A stretch of DNA of 62,301 nucleotides from Streptomyces sennicomposti (lineage in GTDB: Bacteria > Actinomycetota > Actinomycetes > Streptomycetales > Streptomycetaceae): the NCBI RefSeq assembly GCF_019890635.1, contig NZ_JAIOAB010000043.1, positions 1 to 62,301 of the forward strand, written 5' to 3'. Of this stretch, positions 26,721 to 34,943 are shown in pieces. Made by a program: the position numbers and the translations under genes. Position 1 is the first letter of the stretch; every line of letters begins with the position of its first letter. Under the pieces are notes generated by a model that was not told where the DNA came from, searched no databases, and worked only from the letters and a program-made list of their open reading frames with translations.

Positions 26721-26773
26721 CGGACCCGCCGGAACCCCCCTCACTGGGGACGACCGCGGCCCCGGCCGCCGCC

Positions 26774-26779
26774 TACGGT
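26774..26779 (+). promoter_or_regulatory. -10 box for leaderless kinase transcript
   Basis: TACGGT is followed by 6 nt and then GTG 26786, with no Shine-Dalgarno. The geometry matches that of the kinase at 24561. Confidence 0.5.
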
Positions 26780-26785
26780 TTCACC

Positions 26786-28210
26786 GTGACCGACACGACC
26801 CGGACCCAGGCCCGCACCCTGACCGAGACCCAGATGCCGCCGGGCGGCGCGTTCGCCCCGTACAAGCCGCGCAGCCCGGAGTTCCGGGCGGCGGCGCAGG
26901 CCCTGCGCGGGCTGCGCCAGGACCTGTTCCGGGACGTCCTCGCCTACCGGCCGCTGCCCCGCCGCGACCCGGACGGCCCGCTGATCGGGCGGCTGCCCGG
27001 CCGGCTGCGGGAGTACGCGACCTGGACGCCGCACGCCCTGGTGGCGGGCAGCGGCCTGCTGACCGTGATCGCCGCCTGGTCGGCCGCCGAGAGCGAGGCC
27101 ACGGCCCCGGTGTACGGGCTGGTGCTGCTGGTCCCGGTGCTGCTCACGCTGGTCCGCCCGGTCGCGGCGTTCTGGCTGGCCCTGCTCGCGACCGCCGTCA
27201 CGTCGGCCGTCGCCGGCACGTACGACGACTGGCCCTGGCCGCCCGAGGGCTTCCTGGCGTACCTGACGGTGCTCACCGTGGTGGCGGTGCGCACCCGGCC
27301 GCGCACCGCGGCCTGGATGTGGGTCGTCACCGCGTTCTACGCCTTCACCACCGAGACCGTCGGCACGTCCTACGACAACGACTCCGGCGCCATGCTGACG
27401 GTGTCCGCGCTGGTGCTGCTGGCCGTCAGCGTCTGGCACATCCGCCGGGAGGCCGAGCAGACGGTGACCGCGCAGCAGACGGTGACCGAGCACGAGCGCT
27501 CGCGCCGCACGCTGCTGGAGGAGCGCACCACGATCGCCCGCGAGCTGCACGACGTGGTGGCCCACCACATGTCCGTCGTCGCGATCCAGGCCGAGGCCGC
27601 CCCGTACCGCGTCCAAAACCCGCCGCCCGAGCTGGAGAAGGCGTTCGCCACGATCCGCGAGAACGCGGTGGCCGCCCTCACCGAGCTGCGCCGCGTCCTC
27701 GGCGTGGTCCGCGCGGAGGACGACGCGGCGCCCGACGCCCCGCAGCCCACCCTCGCCGACCTCGACACGCTGCTGGCCAACGTGCGGGAGGCCGGGCTCG
27801 ATGTGTCGAAGGCGGTGACCGGCGCGGTGCGCGAACTCCCGCAGGGCGTCGAGCTGTCGGCGTACCGGATCGTCCAGGAGGCGCTGAGCAACGTCCTGCG
27901 GCACGCGCCCGGCGCGGACGCCCGGGTGGAGATCGGCTACGTCCTCGGCGGCCTCGGGCTGCGCGTCGTCAACGGCCCGCCGCCCGCGCCGTCCCTGGTC
28001 AAGCCGTCGCCGGGCGCGGGGCACGGCATCACCGGGATGCGGGAGCGGGTGTCGATGCTGGACGGCGAGATGACGGCGGGGCCGACGGACGAGGGCGGGT
28101 ACGAGGTGACGGTGTTCCTGCCGGCCCCCTCGGTCGTCCCGGCCACCGCGGCCGAGACGGGAACCGTGGGCGCCGACGGGGCCGTGGGCGGCGACGGGGG
28201 CGCCGCGTGA
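26786..28210 (+). CDS. NarL-type sensor histidine kinase
   Basis: 474 residues. A cytosolic start of about 85 residues precedes four to five helices (about 88-220). The catalytic core has TTIARELHDVVAHHMSVVAIQAEAAPYRVQ and VQEALSNVLRHAPGADARVEI, with the lid HGITGMRERVSMLDGE. It is closely related to the kinase at 24561 in the core but not in the membrane part, so the input signals may differ. GTG 26786 follows TACGGT by 6 nt. The stop overlaps the regulator GTG (GTGA). Confidence 0.9.
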   Translation: MTDTTRTQARTLTETQMPPGGAFAPYKPRSPEFRAAAQALRGLRQDLFRDVLAYRPLPRRDPDGPLIGRLPGRLREYATWTPHALVAGSGLLTVIAAWSAAESEATAPVYGLVLLVPVLLTLVRPVAAFWLALLATAVTSAVAGTYDDWPWPPEGFLAYLTVLTVVAVRTRPRTAAWMWVVTAFYAFTTETVGTSYDNDSGAMLTVSALVLLAVSVWHIRREAEQTVTAQQTVTEHERSRRTLLEERTTIARELHDVVAHHMSVVAIQAEAAPYRVQNPPPELEKAFATIRENAVAALTELRRVLGVVRAEDDAAPDAPQPTLADLDTLLANVREAGLDVSKAVTGAVRELPQGVELSAYRIVQEALSNVLRHAPGADARVEIGYVLGGLGLRVVNGPPPAPSLVKPSPGAGHGITGMRERVSMLDGEMTAGPTDEGGYEVTVFLPAPSVVPATAAETGTVGADGAVGGDGGAA

Positions 28211-28881
28211 CGGCCGACCCGATCCGCGTCCTGATCGCGGACGACCAGATGATGGTCCGCGAGGGCTTCTCGGTGCTGCTGAACGCGATGCCCGGCATCG
28301 AGGTCGTCGGCGAGGCCGTCAACGGCCGCGAGGCGGTGCGGCGGGTGCGCGAACTCGCCCCGGACGTGGTGCTGATGGACATCCGCATGCCCGAGCTGAA
28401 CGGCATCGAGGCGACCCGGGAGATCGTCGCCGCGGACGGCACGGCGAAGGTGCTGGTGCTGACCACGTTCGATCTGGACGAGTACGTGTACCAGGCGCTG
28501 CGGGCGGGCGCGTCGGGCTTCCTGCTGAAGGACGCCTCCGCGCGGCAACTCGCCGACGGCGTGCGGGTGGTGGCCGCCGGTGAGGCGCTGCTCGCCCCCT
28601 CGGTCACCCGGCGGCTGATCACCGAGTTCGCCAAGCTGTCCGGCCCCGCCCGGCCGCCGGCCGCCGCGCAGGCGGCGTACGGGGACCTCACGGAACGGGA
28701 GACGGAGGTGCTGGTCCTGATCGCGCAGGGCCTGTCGAACGGGGAGATCTCGGAACGGCTGGTGGTCGCCGAGTCCACCGTCAAGACCCATGTGAGCCGC
28801 GTCCTGGTCAAGCTGGGCCTACGGGACCGCACCCAGGCGGCGGTCTTCGCCTACGAGGCCCGACTGGTCACCCCGGGCTGA
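28207..28881 (+). CDS. LuxR/NarL-family response regulator
   Basis: A 224-residue regulator with receiver motif DVVLMDIRMPELNGIEATREI and HTH LTERETEVLVLIAQGLSNGEISERLVVAESTVKTHVSRVLVKL. It is a probable paralogue of the regulator at 26009. Because the recognition helices are nearly the same (VAEQTVKTHV against VAESTVKTHV), the two may share DNA targets. It ends 14 nt from the convergent regulator at 28896. Confidence 0.93.
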   Translation: MTADPIRVLIADDQMMVREGFSVLLNAMPGIEVVGEAVNGREAVRRVRELAPDVVLMDIRMPELNGIEATREIVAADGTAKVLVLTTFDLDEYVYQALRAGASGFLLKDASARQLADGVRVVAAGEALLAPSVTRRLITEFAKLSGPARPPAAAQAAYGDLTERETEVLVLIAQGLSNGEISERLVVAESTVKTHVSRVLVKLGLRDRTQAAVFAYEARLVTPG

Positions 28882-28895
28882 GCGGCCCCGCGGCG

Positions 28896-29615
28896 TCAGC
28901 CGTTGAATCCGGGCATCACCAGACCGGATTCGTAAGCGATCACCACCGCATGGGTCCGGTTCTGCGCACCGAGCTTGCTCAGCACGTTCCCGACGTGTGT
29001 CTTCACGGTCTCCAGGCTCACCGTGAGCGCCCGGGCGATCTCGGGGTTGGACTGGCCGGTGGCCATCAGCCGCAGTACCGCCTCCTCGCGCTCCGTCAGT
29101 GCCGCCTTCGGCAGCGCCTCGGCGCAGCTCAGGGGGCGGGCGGTGACCATCTGGCGCAGGGCCGCCGGGAAGAGGATCGTCTCCCCCGCAGCCACGATCC
29201 GCACCGCCTCCGCGATCTGCCGGACCGGACGCCGCTTGAGCACGAACCCGCTGGCTCCCGCGCTGAGCGCGGCGGTGACGTAGTCGTCGTTCTCGAAGGT
29301 GGTGATCACCACGACCTTCGGCGGGTCGGCGCACTCGGCGAGGAGTCGCCGGGTGGCTTCGATGCCGTTGCGGCGCGGCATCCGCACATCCATCAGGACC
29401 ACGTCCGGCCGCAGCAGCCGGGCCCGTTCGACCGCCTCCTCCCCGTCGGCGGCCTCCCCGACCACCGTGATCCGCGGCTGCGCCGCGAGCAGGGTGCGCA
29501 GACCGCTGCGGGTCACCTCGTCGTCGTCCGCGATCAGGAGAGTGACCGTGGAGGCGGCGGGAGGGGTGGTGGCGGTGTCGGTCGTGGCGGCGACGACCGG
29601 GTCCGGGCCGGTCAT
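28896..29615 (-). CDS. LuxR/NarL-family response regulator
   Basis: A 239-residue regulator with a variable N-terminal 25 residues (VAATTDTATTPPAAS), receiver Asp in DVVLMDVRMPRRNGIEATRRL, a phosphorylation-loop variant FENDDYVTAALSAGASGFVLKR, and HTH LTEREEAVLRLMATGQSNPEIARALTVSLETVKTHVGNVLSKL. It is more divergent than the two neighbours on the plus strand. Its GTG/ATG region overlaps the kinase stop by 4 nt. It ends tail to tail with the regulator at 28881 with only 14 nt between, so convergent transcripts overlap. Confidence 0.92.
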   Translation of the reverse strand: MTGPDPVVAATTDTATTPPAASTVTLLIADDDEVTRSGLRTLLAAQPRITVVGEAADGEEAVERARLLRPDVVLMDVRMPRRNGIEATRRLLAECADPPKVVVITTFENDDYVTAALSAGASGFVLKRRPVRQIAEAVRIVAAGETILFPAALRQMVTARPLSCAEALPKAALTEREEAVLRLMATGQSNPEIARALTVSLETVKTHVGNVLSKLGAQNRTHAVVIAYESGLVMPGFNG

Positions 29616-30913
29616 GCCGGCACCCGCAGCGGCAGGCGGACCACCAGCCGCCAGTGCTCGGCGCCGTGGGGACCCGCCTCCAACTCGCCGTGCAGCAGCC
29701 GTACGCGCTCGGCGAGGCCGGGCAGACCGTGCCCGGAGGTCGGAAAGACGCCGCGGCCCGCACCTGTGCCCGTGCTCTTCTCCCGCCCGGTCCGGTTGAC
29801 CACACTGAGCCGCAGCCCGTCCGGCGTCGCCGCCACCCCGACCTGGATCGGGCCGCCCGCCCCGTGCCGCAGCGCGTTCGTCAGCCCCTCCTGCACGATC
29901 CGGTAGGCCGCCCGGGACAGCGTTCCCCGCACCTGTGCCAGGTCACCCGTCAGCTCCGGCTCGATCACCGCGCCCGTGTGCCGCAGCCGGTCCATCAGTT
30001 CGGGCAGATCCGCCAGGGTCCGGGCCGGCGCCGTCTCCGCCTGCTCCTCGCGCAGCACGCCCAGTACATAGTCCAGGTCCTCCAGCGCGGCCCGGGCCGA
30101 CTCCTCGATGCCGTGGAGCGCGGCGCGGGCCGAGGCCGGGTCGGTGGCGAGCACCTCGCTCGCCACCGCCGCCTGGATCGTGGCCGCCGTCAGCGTATGA
30201 CCGATCGAGTCGTGCAACTCGTGCGCCAGCCGGTTGCGTTCGGCGAGCCGCTGCTCCCGTTCGGCCGCCAGCGCGAGCCGTTCGGCCGGCGACGGCCCCA
30301 ACAGCCGTGGCGCCAGCCACCGCAGAGCGCTCGTCATCGCCCCGCACACGAGGGCCGCCAGCAGCACACAGACGATCGCCGCCGCCCAGCTCTGCGGGCC
30401 GCGCTCCGGCCGCAGCGTCCAGTCGAGCAGGACGATCTCCGGGTCGCCGCCGAGCCAGTGCTCCGGCAGGGCCAGGCCGGTGAGGAACAGCACGCCGCCC
30501 GCCAGCGTCCCCGTCCAGCCCACCGCCACATGCAGCAGCAGCCACAGAGGCGTCCGCCAGCGGCCGGCGCCGGACGGCACCGCGGCGGCCGGCGCGGCGG
30601 GAGTCGGGCCGTCTCCGGGCGAGCCCACGCGCTTGCGTACGGGCACGGGGTCCGGCAACCGCACCTTCAACAGGCGGCGGGCGGACGCGACCAGCACCCG
30701 CCGGGTGGCGGGGACGAGGCCGACCGCGGCGATCAGCGCCGCCCAGACCGACAGGGCCAGCACGGCCCGCACTCCGTACGGAGCGGAACGCCACGCCAGC
30801 GCCGGGACCACGGCGAGCGGCAGCAGCGGAGCGCTCGCCGTCGCACCGAGGAAGGCGAACAGCACGCCCGAATACGTGGAGCCGCGCGGGAACGGCCGGA
30901 TTGCCCTGGTCAT
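29612..30913 (-). CDS. NarL-type sensor histidine kinase
   Basis: 433 residues. Four helices (about 15-75 and 120-215) flank a Pro-rich loop. RNRLAHELHDSIGHTLTAATIQAAVASEVL holds the phosphoacceptor His and is the HELHDSIGH variant, unlike ELHDVVAHH in the other three kinases here. VQEGLTNALRHGAGG and SGHGLPGLAERVRLLHGE form the ATPase. ATG 30913 was chosen because CATACT lies 8 nt upstream on this strand and the longer frame is Arg/Pro-rich filler. The pair faces the opposite way to the other two systems. Confidence 0.88.
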   Translation of the reverse strand: MTRAIRPFPRGSTYSGVLFAFLGATASAPLLPLAVVPALAWRSAPYGVRAVLALSVWAALIAAVGLVPATRRVLVASARRLLKVRLPDPVPVRKRVGSPGDGPTPAAPAAAVPSGAGRWRTPLWLLLHVAVGWTGTLAGGVLFLTGLALPEHWLGGDPEIVLLDWTLRPERGPQSWAAAIVCVLLAALVCGAMTSALRWLAPRLLGPSPAERLALAAEREQRLAERNRLAHELHDSIGHTLTAATIQAAVASEVLATDPASARAALHGIEESARAALEDLDYVLGVLREEQAETAPARTLADLPELMDRLRHTGAVIEPELTGDLAQVRGTLSRAAYRIVQEGLTNALRHGAGGPIQVGVAATPDGLRLSVVNRTGREKSTGTGAGRGVFPTSGHGLPGLAERVRLLHGELEAGPHGAEHWRLVVRLPLRVPA

Positions 30914-31052
30914 AGCCGGCAAGTATGGCCGCTCGGCGCGCGGCGGCCCTCCCTCGATCGGGGGAGGGCTTTTTCCCGCCTTCGCGCGATGTGCGCCCGC
31001 ACCCTCCGCTCCCATGATCGTGCCCTGCCAAGTCGACACGGGAGGACGACGG

Positions 31053-31484
31053 ATGAAGACGCGAACGACGGCGGCGGCGCCGCGGTACACGACGACGGCC
31101 GGGACCGCTCCGGCGGGGAGGACGGCGGCGCCGCCCGGACGCCCGGTGGGCGGCATGCGGCTTCCGGCCGCCCGGGACGGCCTGGCCACGGCGGCCCTGG
31201 CGGTGGGTGTCACCGGCCTGTTCACCTCGGTGCTCCTCGTCGGGGGACTGCTCGGCGTCCTCGGCGTGGCCCTGGGGGTCGCGGCCCTGAAGACGGCCGG
31301 GCGGACCGGCGCGGGCCGGGGCAGGGCCGTGACCGGCGTGGTGACGTCGCTCTTCGCGATCGCGCTGTCCGTGCTGTCCGCCGTTCTCCTGGCCTGGTAC
31401 GCGAACAGGACGCAGGAGTGCTACCGGCCCGACAGCCTCCAGCAGTACGCGCAGTGCGTCCGGCAGCACCTCGCCGGGAGCTGA
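31053..31484 (+). CDS. DUF4190-like small membrane protein
   Basis: 143 residues. A disordered Thr/Ala/Pro N-terminus of about 45 residues precedes two helices (about 52-78 and 92-115) joined by the short basic loop KTAGRTGAGRGRA. Then YANRTQECYRPDSLQQYAQCVRQHL gives two Cys in an exported C-terminus. GLATAALAVGVTGLFTSVLLVGGLLGVLGVALGVAAL matches the DUF4190 pattern. GGAGG at 31041-31045 is 7 nt before ATG 31053. It is divergent from the kinase at 30913 and just upstream of the peptidase. The function is unknown. Confidence 0.78.
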   Translation: MKTRTTAAAPRYTTTAGTAPAGRTAAPPGRPVGGMRLPAARDGLATAALAVGVTGLFTSVLLVGGLLGVLGVALGVAALKTAGRTGAGRGRAVTGVVTSLFAIALSVLSAVLLAWYANRTQECYRPDSLQQYAQCVRQHLAGS

Positions 31485-31545
31485 GATGCGGCTGAGGCGC
31501 CCTCCGACTCCCCGCCACCCCTCACCGACAAGGACGAGCATCACC

Positions 31546-33033
31546 GTGCGCACCACACGCAGGGCCTCCCTCACGGCCGTCGGCGCCGTAGTGGCCTCCC
31601 TGATGACGCTGACACCCACGACGGCCGTCGCGGCATCCGGGGCCGCCGCCCCGGACCCCCTGCGGCGGTACACGCAGCAGAAGCTCGACTGGCGGCCCTG
31701 CGACGCGAAGACGGCGCCCGCCGCCTTCCAGTGCGCGACCCTCAAGGTGCCGCTGGACTACGGCGACCCCGGCGGCGAGCAACTCACCATCGCAGTGGAC
31801 CGGTTGAGAGCGGGCAGCGCCGAGGACCGCCGTGGCGTGCTGCTGTTCAATCCCGGCGGCCCCGGCGCGCCGGGCCTGGACCTCCCGGTCGCCCTGGAGG
31901 CGTTCCTCCCCCGCGAGGTGAAAAGGCGCTACGACCTCGTCGGGTTCGACCCGAGGGGCATCGGGCAGAGCTCTCCCCTCAGCTGCGGTCTGTCTCCCGA
32001 CGAGTTGAACTTCGACCGCCCGTACCACGCCGAGACCTTCGCGAACGACGTGCGGTGGGCGCGCACGGTGGCCGCCAAGTGCGAGGCCGCGGCGGGGAGG
32101 AAGCTCCGGCACATCACCACCCGCGACACCGCACGCGACATGGACGTCCTGCGCGCCGCCCTCGGCGAGCGGAAGATCTCCTACTACGGGGGTTCGTACG
32201 GCACCTATCTCGGCGCCGTCTACCTGCAGATGTTCCCCCGGCGGGCCGACCGGTTCGTGCTGGACAGCGCGGTCGACCCGGTGCGGTACGGACGGGGCAC
32301 CTTCCAGGAGATGGCGCAGGGGACCGAGCCGGCTTTCGTGAGATGGAGCCGGTGGACCGCCCGGCGGCACACGACGTACCGGCTCGGCACGACCCCGGCC
32401 GAGGTCCGCGCGACCTTCTGGGACATCGTCGCCCGGGCCGACCGCACACCCGTCGTCACCGACGGGGGGACCCTCACCGGCGACGACATCCGCTCCGCCC
32501 GCGACATCTTCTTCCAGGAGCGGAAGGCCGCCGACTGGGTCGCCGGGCTGAAGAAGGCCGCCGAGGCCACCGAGCCGGCCGCACCGGCGCCCTACCCCGA
32601 GCTGCCCCCGGAGAACACGATCGCGGGCCTGTGGGCGGTCATGTGCGGCGACACCGCCGCCGCGTGGCCGCGCGACCCCGAGCAGTACCGGCGCGACGCC
32701 GTCCGCGACAAGGCCCGGTACCCGCTGTACGGCGATTTCGCCTCCACCGTCAAACCGTGCGCCTTCTGGAAGCCCGGCAGCGAGGCCGCGACCGAGGTGG
32801 ACAACGACGCCGAGGCGCTCATACTCCAGAACGAGTGGGACCCGCAGACGCCCCTGTCAGCCGCCCGGAGCATGCACCGGGCCCTGCACGGCTCGCGGAT
32901 GATCACCGTCGCGGGGGGCGAGGGCCACGGCGTCTACGGTGCGCGATCCTGTGCGGACGAGGTCGCCGACGACTACCTGATCACGGGCCGGCTCCCGGCC
33001 GAGGACCGCACGTGCCCTATCGTCCGTCCATGA
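31546..33033 (+). CDS. Secreted alpha/beta-hydrolase peptidase, tripeptidyl-aminopeptidase (S33) type
   Basis: About 495 residues. A signal peptide (VRTTRRASLTAVGAVVASL..AVAASG) ends near residue 30. The mature enzyme shows the S33/SlpD family layout: VLLFNPGGPGAPG near 103-115 (oxyanion hole), DLVGFDPRGIGQSSPLSC, the nucleophile Ser217 in YYGGSYGTYLG, Asp in QNEWDPQTP and His in GEGHGVYG. It should remove short peptides from the N-terminus of extracellular peptides. GTG 31546 was chosen for its signal peptide and the GGACGAG upstream; ATG 31486 would add 20 residues. It overlaps the P450 start by 4 nt. Confidence 0.85.
   Translation: MRTTRRASLTAVGAVVASLMTLTPTTAVAASGAAAPDPLRRYTQQKLDWRPCDAKTAPAAFQCATLKVPLDYGDPGGEQLTIAVDRLRAGSAEDRRGVLLFNPGGPGAPGLDLPVALEAFLPREVKRRYDLVGFDPRGIGQSSPLSCGLSPDELNFDRPYHAETFANDVRWARTVAAKCEAAAGRKLRHITTRDTARDMDVLRAALGERKISYYGGSYGTYLGAVYLQMFPRRADRFVLDSAVDPVRYGRGTFQEMAQGTEPAFVRWSRWTARRHTTYRLGTTPAEVRATFWDIVARADRTPVVTDGGTLTGDDIRSARDIFFQERKAADWVAGLKKAAEATEPAAPAPYPELPPENTIAGLWAVMCGDTAAAWPRDPEQYRRDAVRDKARYPLYGDFASTVKPCAFWKPGSEAATEVDNDAEALILQNEWDPQTPLSAARSMHRALHGSRMITVAGGEGHGVYGARSCADEVADDYLITGRLPAEDRTCPIVRP
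33018..33023 (+). promoter_or_regulatory. -10 box for leaderless P450 transcript
   Basis: TATCGT is followed by 6 nt and then ATG 33030, inside the 3' end of the peptidase gene. No Shine-Dalgarno is seen. Confidence 0.45.
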
Positions 33034-34250
33034 CGGCCGCATCCGATCTCCCCTTCGCCCCCTGGGACCCGGCGTTCGTCGCCGATCCCTACCCCGCCTA
33101 CGCCGAGCTGCGCGCCCGTGGCCGGGTGCTCCGCTACGAGCCCACCGACCAGTGGCTGGTCCCGCGCCACGCGGACGTGGCCGCGCTGCTGCGCGACCGG
33201 CGGCTGGGGCGGACCTATCGGCACCGGTTCACGCACGCGGAGTTCGGCCGCACCCCGCCGCCGCCCGCGCACGAGCCGTTCCACGTCCTCAACGACCACG
33301 GGATGCTCGACCTGGAGCCGCCGGACCACACCCGCATCCGGCGCCTGGTGTCCAAGGCGTTCACCCCGCGCACGGTGGAGCGGCTGAAGCCGTACGTGCA
33401 CGAGCTGGCCGGCCGATTGGTGGGCGCCCTCGTCGAGGCGGGCGGCGGCGATCTGCTCGCGGACGTCGCCGAACCGCTGCCGGTGGCGGTGATCGCCGAG
33501 ATGCTGGGCATCCCCGAGGCGGACCGGCCGCTGCTGCGCCCCTGGTCGGCGGCGATCTGCGGGATGTACGAGCTGAACCCGTCCGAGGAGACGGCGGCGC
33601 GGGCGGTACGGGCCTCGGTGGAGTTCTCCGAGTATCTGCGCGAACTGATCGCGGCTCGCCGCGAGAACCCCGGCGAGGACCTGATCTCCGGTTTGATCGC
33701 GGCGCACGACGAGGGCGACCGGCTCACCGAACAGGAGATGATCTCCACGGCGGCGCTGCTGCTGAACGCCGGCCACGAGGCCACCGTGAACGCCACCGTC
33801 AACGGCTGGTGGGCGCTGTTCCGCAACCCGGACCAGCTGGCCGCCCTGCGCGCCGACCACGCGCTTGTCCCGACGGCCGTCGAGGAGCTGATGCGCTACG
33901 ACACCCCGCTCCAGCTCTTCGAGCGCTGGGTGCTGGACGACATCGAGATCGACGGCACCACGATCCCGAGGGGCGCGGAGATCGCCATGCTGTTCGGCTC
34001 CGCCAACCACGACCCGGAGGTCTTCGCCGCCCCCGACCGGCTGGACCTCGCCCGCCGCGACAACCCGCACATCTCCTTCAGCGCGGGCATCCACTACTGC
34101 ATCGGCGCCCCGCTGGCCCGCATCGAACTCGCCGCCTCGATGACGGCCCTGCTCGACCGCGCACCGGCCCTCACCCTGGCCGCCGAGCCGGAACGGAAGC
34201 CGAACTTCGTGATCCGGGGGCTGGAGGGGCTGGCGGTGACGGTCCGGTGA
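33030..34250 (+). CDS. Cytochrome P450
   Basis: A 406-residue soluble bacterial P450 of CYP107-like layout. The I-helix oxygen-binding stretch is LLLNAGHEATVN. The ExxR pair lies in VEELMRYDTP. The haem loop FSAGIHYCIGAPLAR has C357 as thiolate ligand. ATG 33030 overlaps the peptidase stop. Ferredoxin and ferredoxin reductase genes are absent nearby, so electron partners must be encoded elsewhere. No biosynthetic cluster surrounds it, and the substrate is unknown. Confidence 0.92.
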   Translation: MTAASDLPFAPWDPAFVADPYPAYAELRARGRVLRYEPTDQWLVPRHADVAALLRDRRLGRTYRHRFTHAEFGRTPPPPAHEPFHVLNDHGMLDLEPPDHTRIRRLVSKAFTPRTVERLKPYVHELAGRLVGALVEAGGGDLLADVAEPLPVAVIAEMLGIPEADRPLLRPWSAAICGMYELNPSEETAARAVRASVEFSEYLRELIAARRENPGEDLISGLIAAHDEGDRLTEQEMISTAALLLNAGHEATVNATVNGWWALFRNPDQLAALRADHALVPTAVEELMRYDTPLQLFERWVLDDIEIDGTTIPRGAEIAMLFGSANHDPEVFAAPDRLDLARRDNPHISFSAGIHYCIGAPLARIELAASMTALLDRAPALTLAAEPERKPNFVIRGLEGLAVTVR

Positions 34251-34337
34251 TCACCTGATCGGCTGATCCGTACGCGATCGGCCCCCTGTCCGCCACCTCA
34301 CCCGACAAGCTGGTGCGCGCCTACGAGAGGAGGCGCC

Positions 34338-34940
34338 ATGACGGCGGCGGCGAAGCGCACCTCGCACGCGCCCCAGATGTCGGTCGAGGAGTTCGAGAGG
34401 ATCGCCGCGTTCGCGGCCGAGGACACCGACGACGCCGTCAGGTTCGAGTTCATCGACGGGCGGATCGGGGTCAAGCGGGCGCCGGACGGCGACCGCGACA
34501 CCATCGTCATGTGGCTGATGCGGCAGTGCATGCGGGCGCGGCCCGAGCTGGACCTGTACCAGGGACAGGGGCTGGAAGTGGAGAAGGACCGCAAGGGGCG
34601 GGCCCGCCCGGACGGAGTGCTCGTGCCCGCCGCGCACTTCGCCGGACACGGTGAGTGGGCCCCGGCCGAGGGCGTCCTCCTCGTGCTGGAGGTCACGTCG
34701 TACGACTCCGGCACCGACCGGCGCGACCGGCAGGAGAAGCCCGTGGCGTACGGGGCCGCGGGCATCCCGTGCTATCTGCTGATCGACCGTGCCGGCCGCT
34801 CGGTCACGCTGTTCAGCGAGCCCCAGGCCGAAAGGGGCTACGCGAGCACCGCACGGAGGAGCTTCCACGGCACTCTGCCGCTGCCCGAACCGCTGGGCTT
34901 CGAACTCGACATCAGCGAGCTGGAGCAGTACGCCGACTGA
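34338..34940 (+). CDS. Uma2 family PD-(D/E)xK nuclease-like protein
   Basis: 200 residues of the Uma2/DUF820 type, which is abundant in Streptomyces. The putative nuclease core is ARPDGVLVP (Asp) and LVLEVTSYDS (Glu), followed by DRRDRQEKPVAYGAAGIPCYLLID, which supplies the Lys and the helix. LPEPLGFELDISELEQY closes the fold. Family function is unproven; a restriction-like or repair role has been suggested from the fold. GAGGAGG upstream of ATG 34338 gives a clear start. It is not in an evident operon. Confidence 0.85.
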   Translation: MTAAAKRTSHAPQMSVEEFERIAAFAAEDTDDAVRFEFIDGRIGVKRAPDGDRDTIVMWLMRQCMRARPELDLYQGQGLEVEKDRKGRARPDGVLVPAAHFAGHGEWAPAEGVLLVLEVTSYDSGTDRRDRQEKPVAYGAAGIPCYLLIDRAGRSVTLFSEPQAERGYASTARRSFHGTLPLPEPLGFELDISELEQYAD

Positions 34941-34943
34941 CCG

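Noticed and set aside
33030..34250. P450 as part of a secondary-metabolite cluster
   Set aside because: No synthase, tailoring or resistance genes surround it. The neighbours are a peptidase, a Uma2 protein and an exporter on the other strand.
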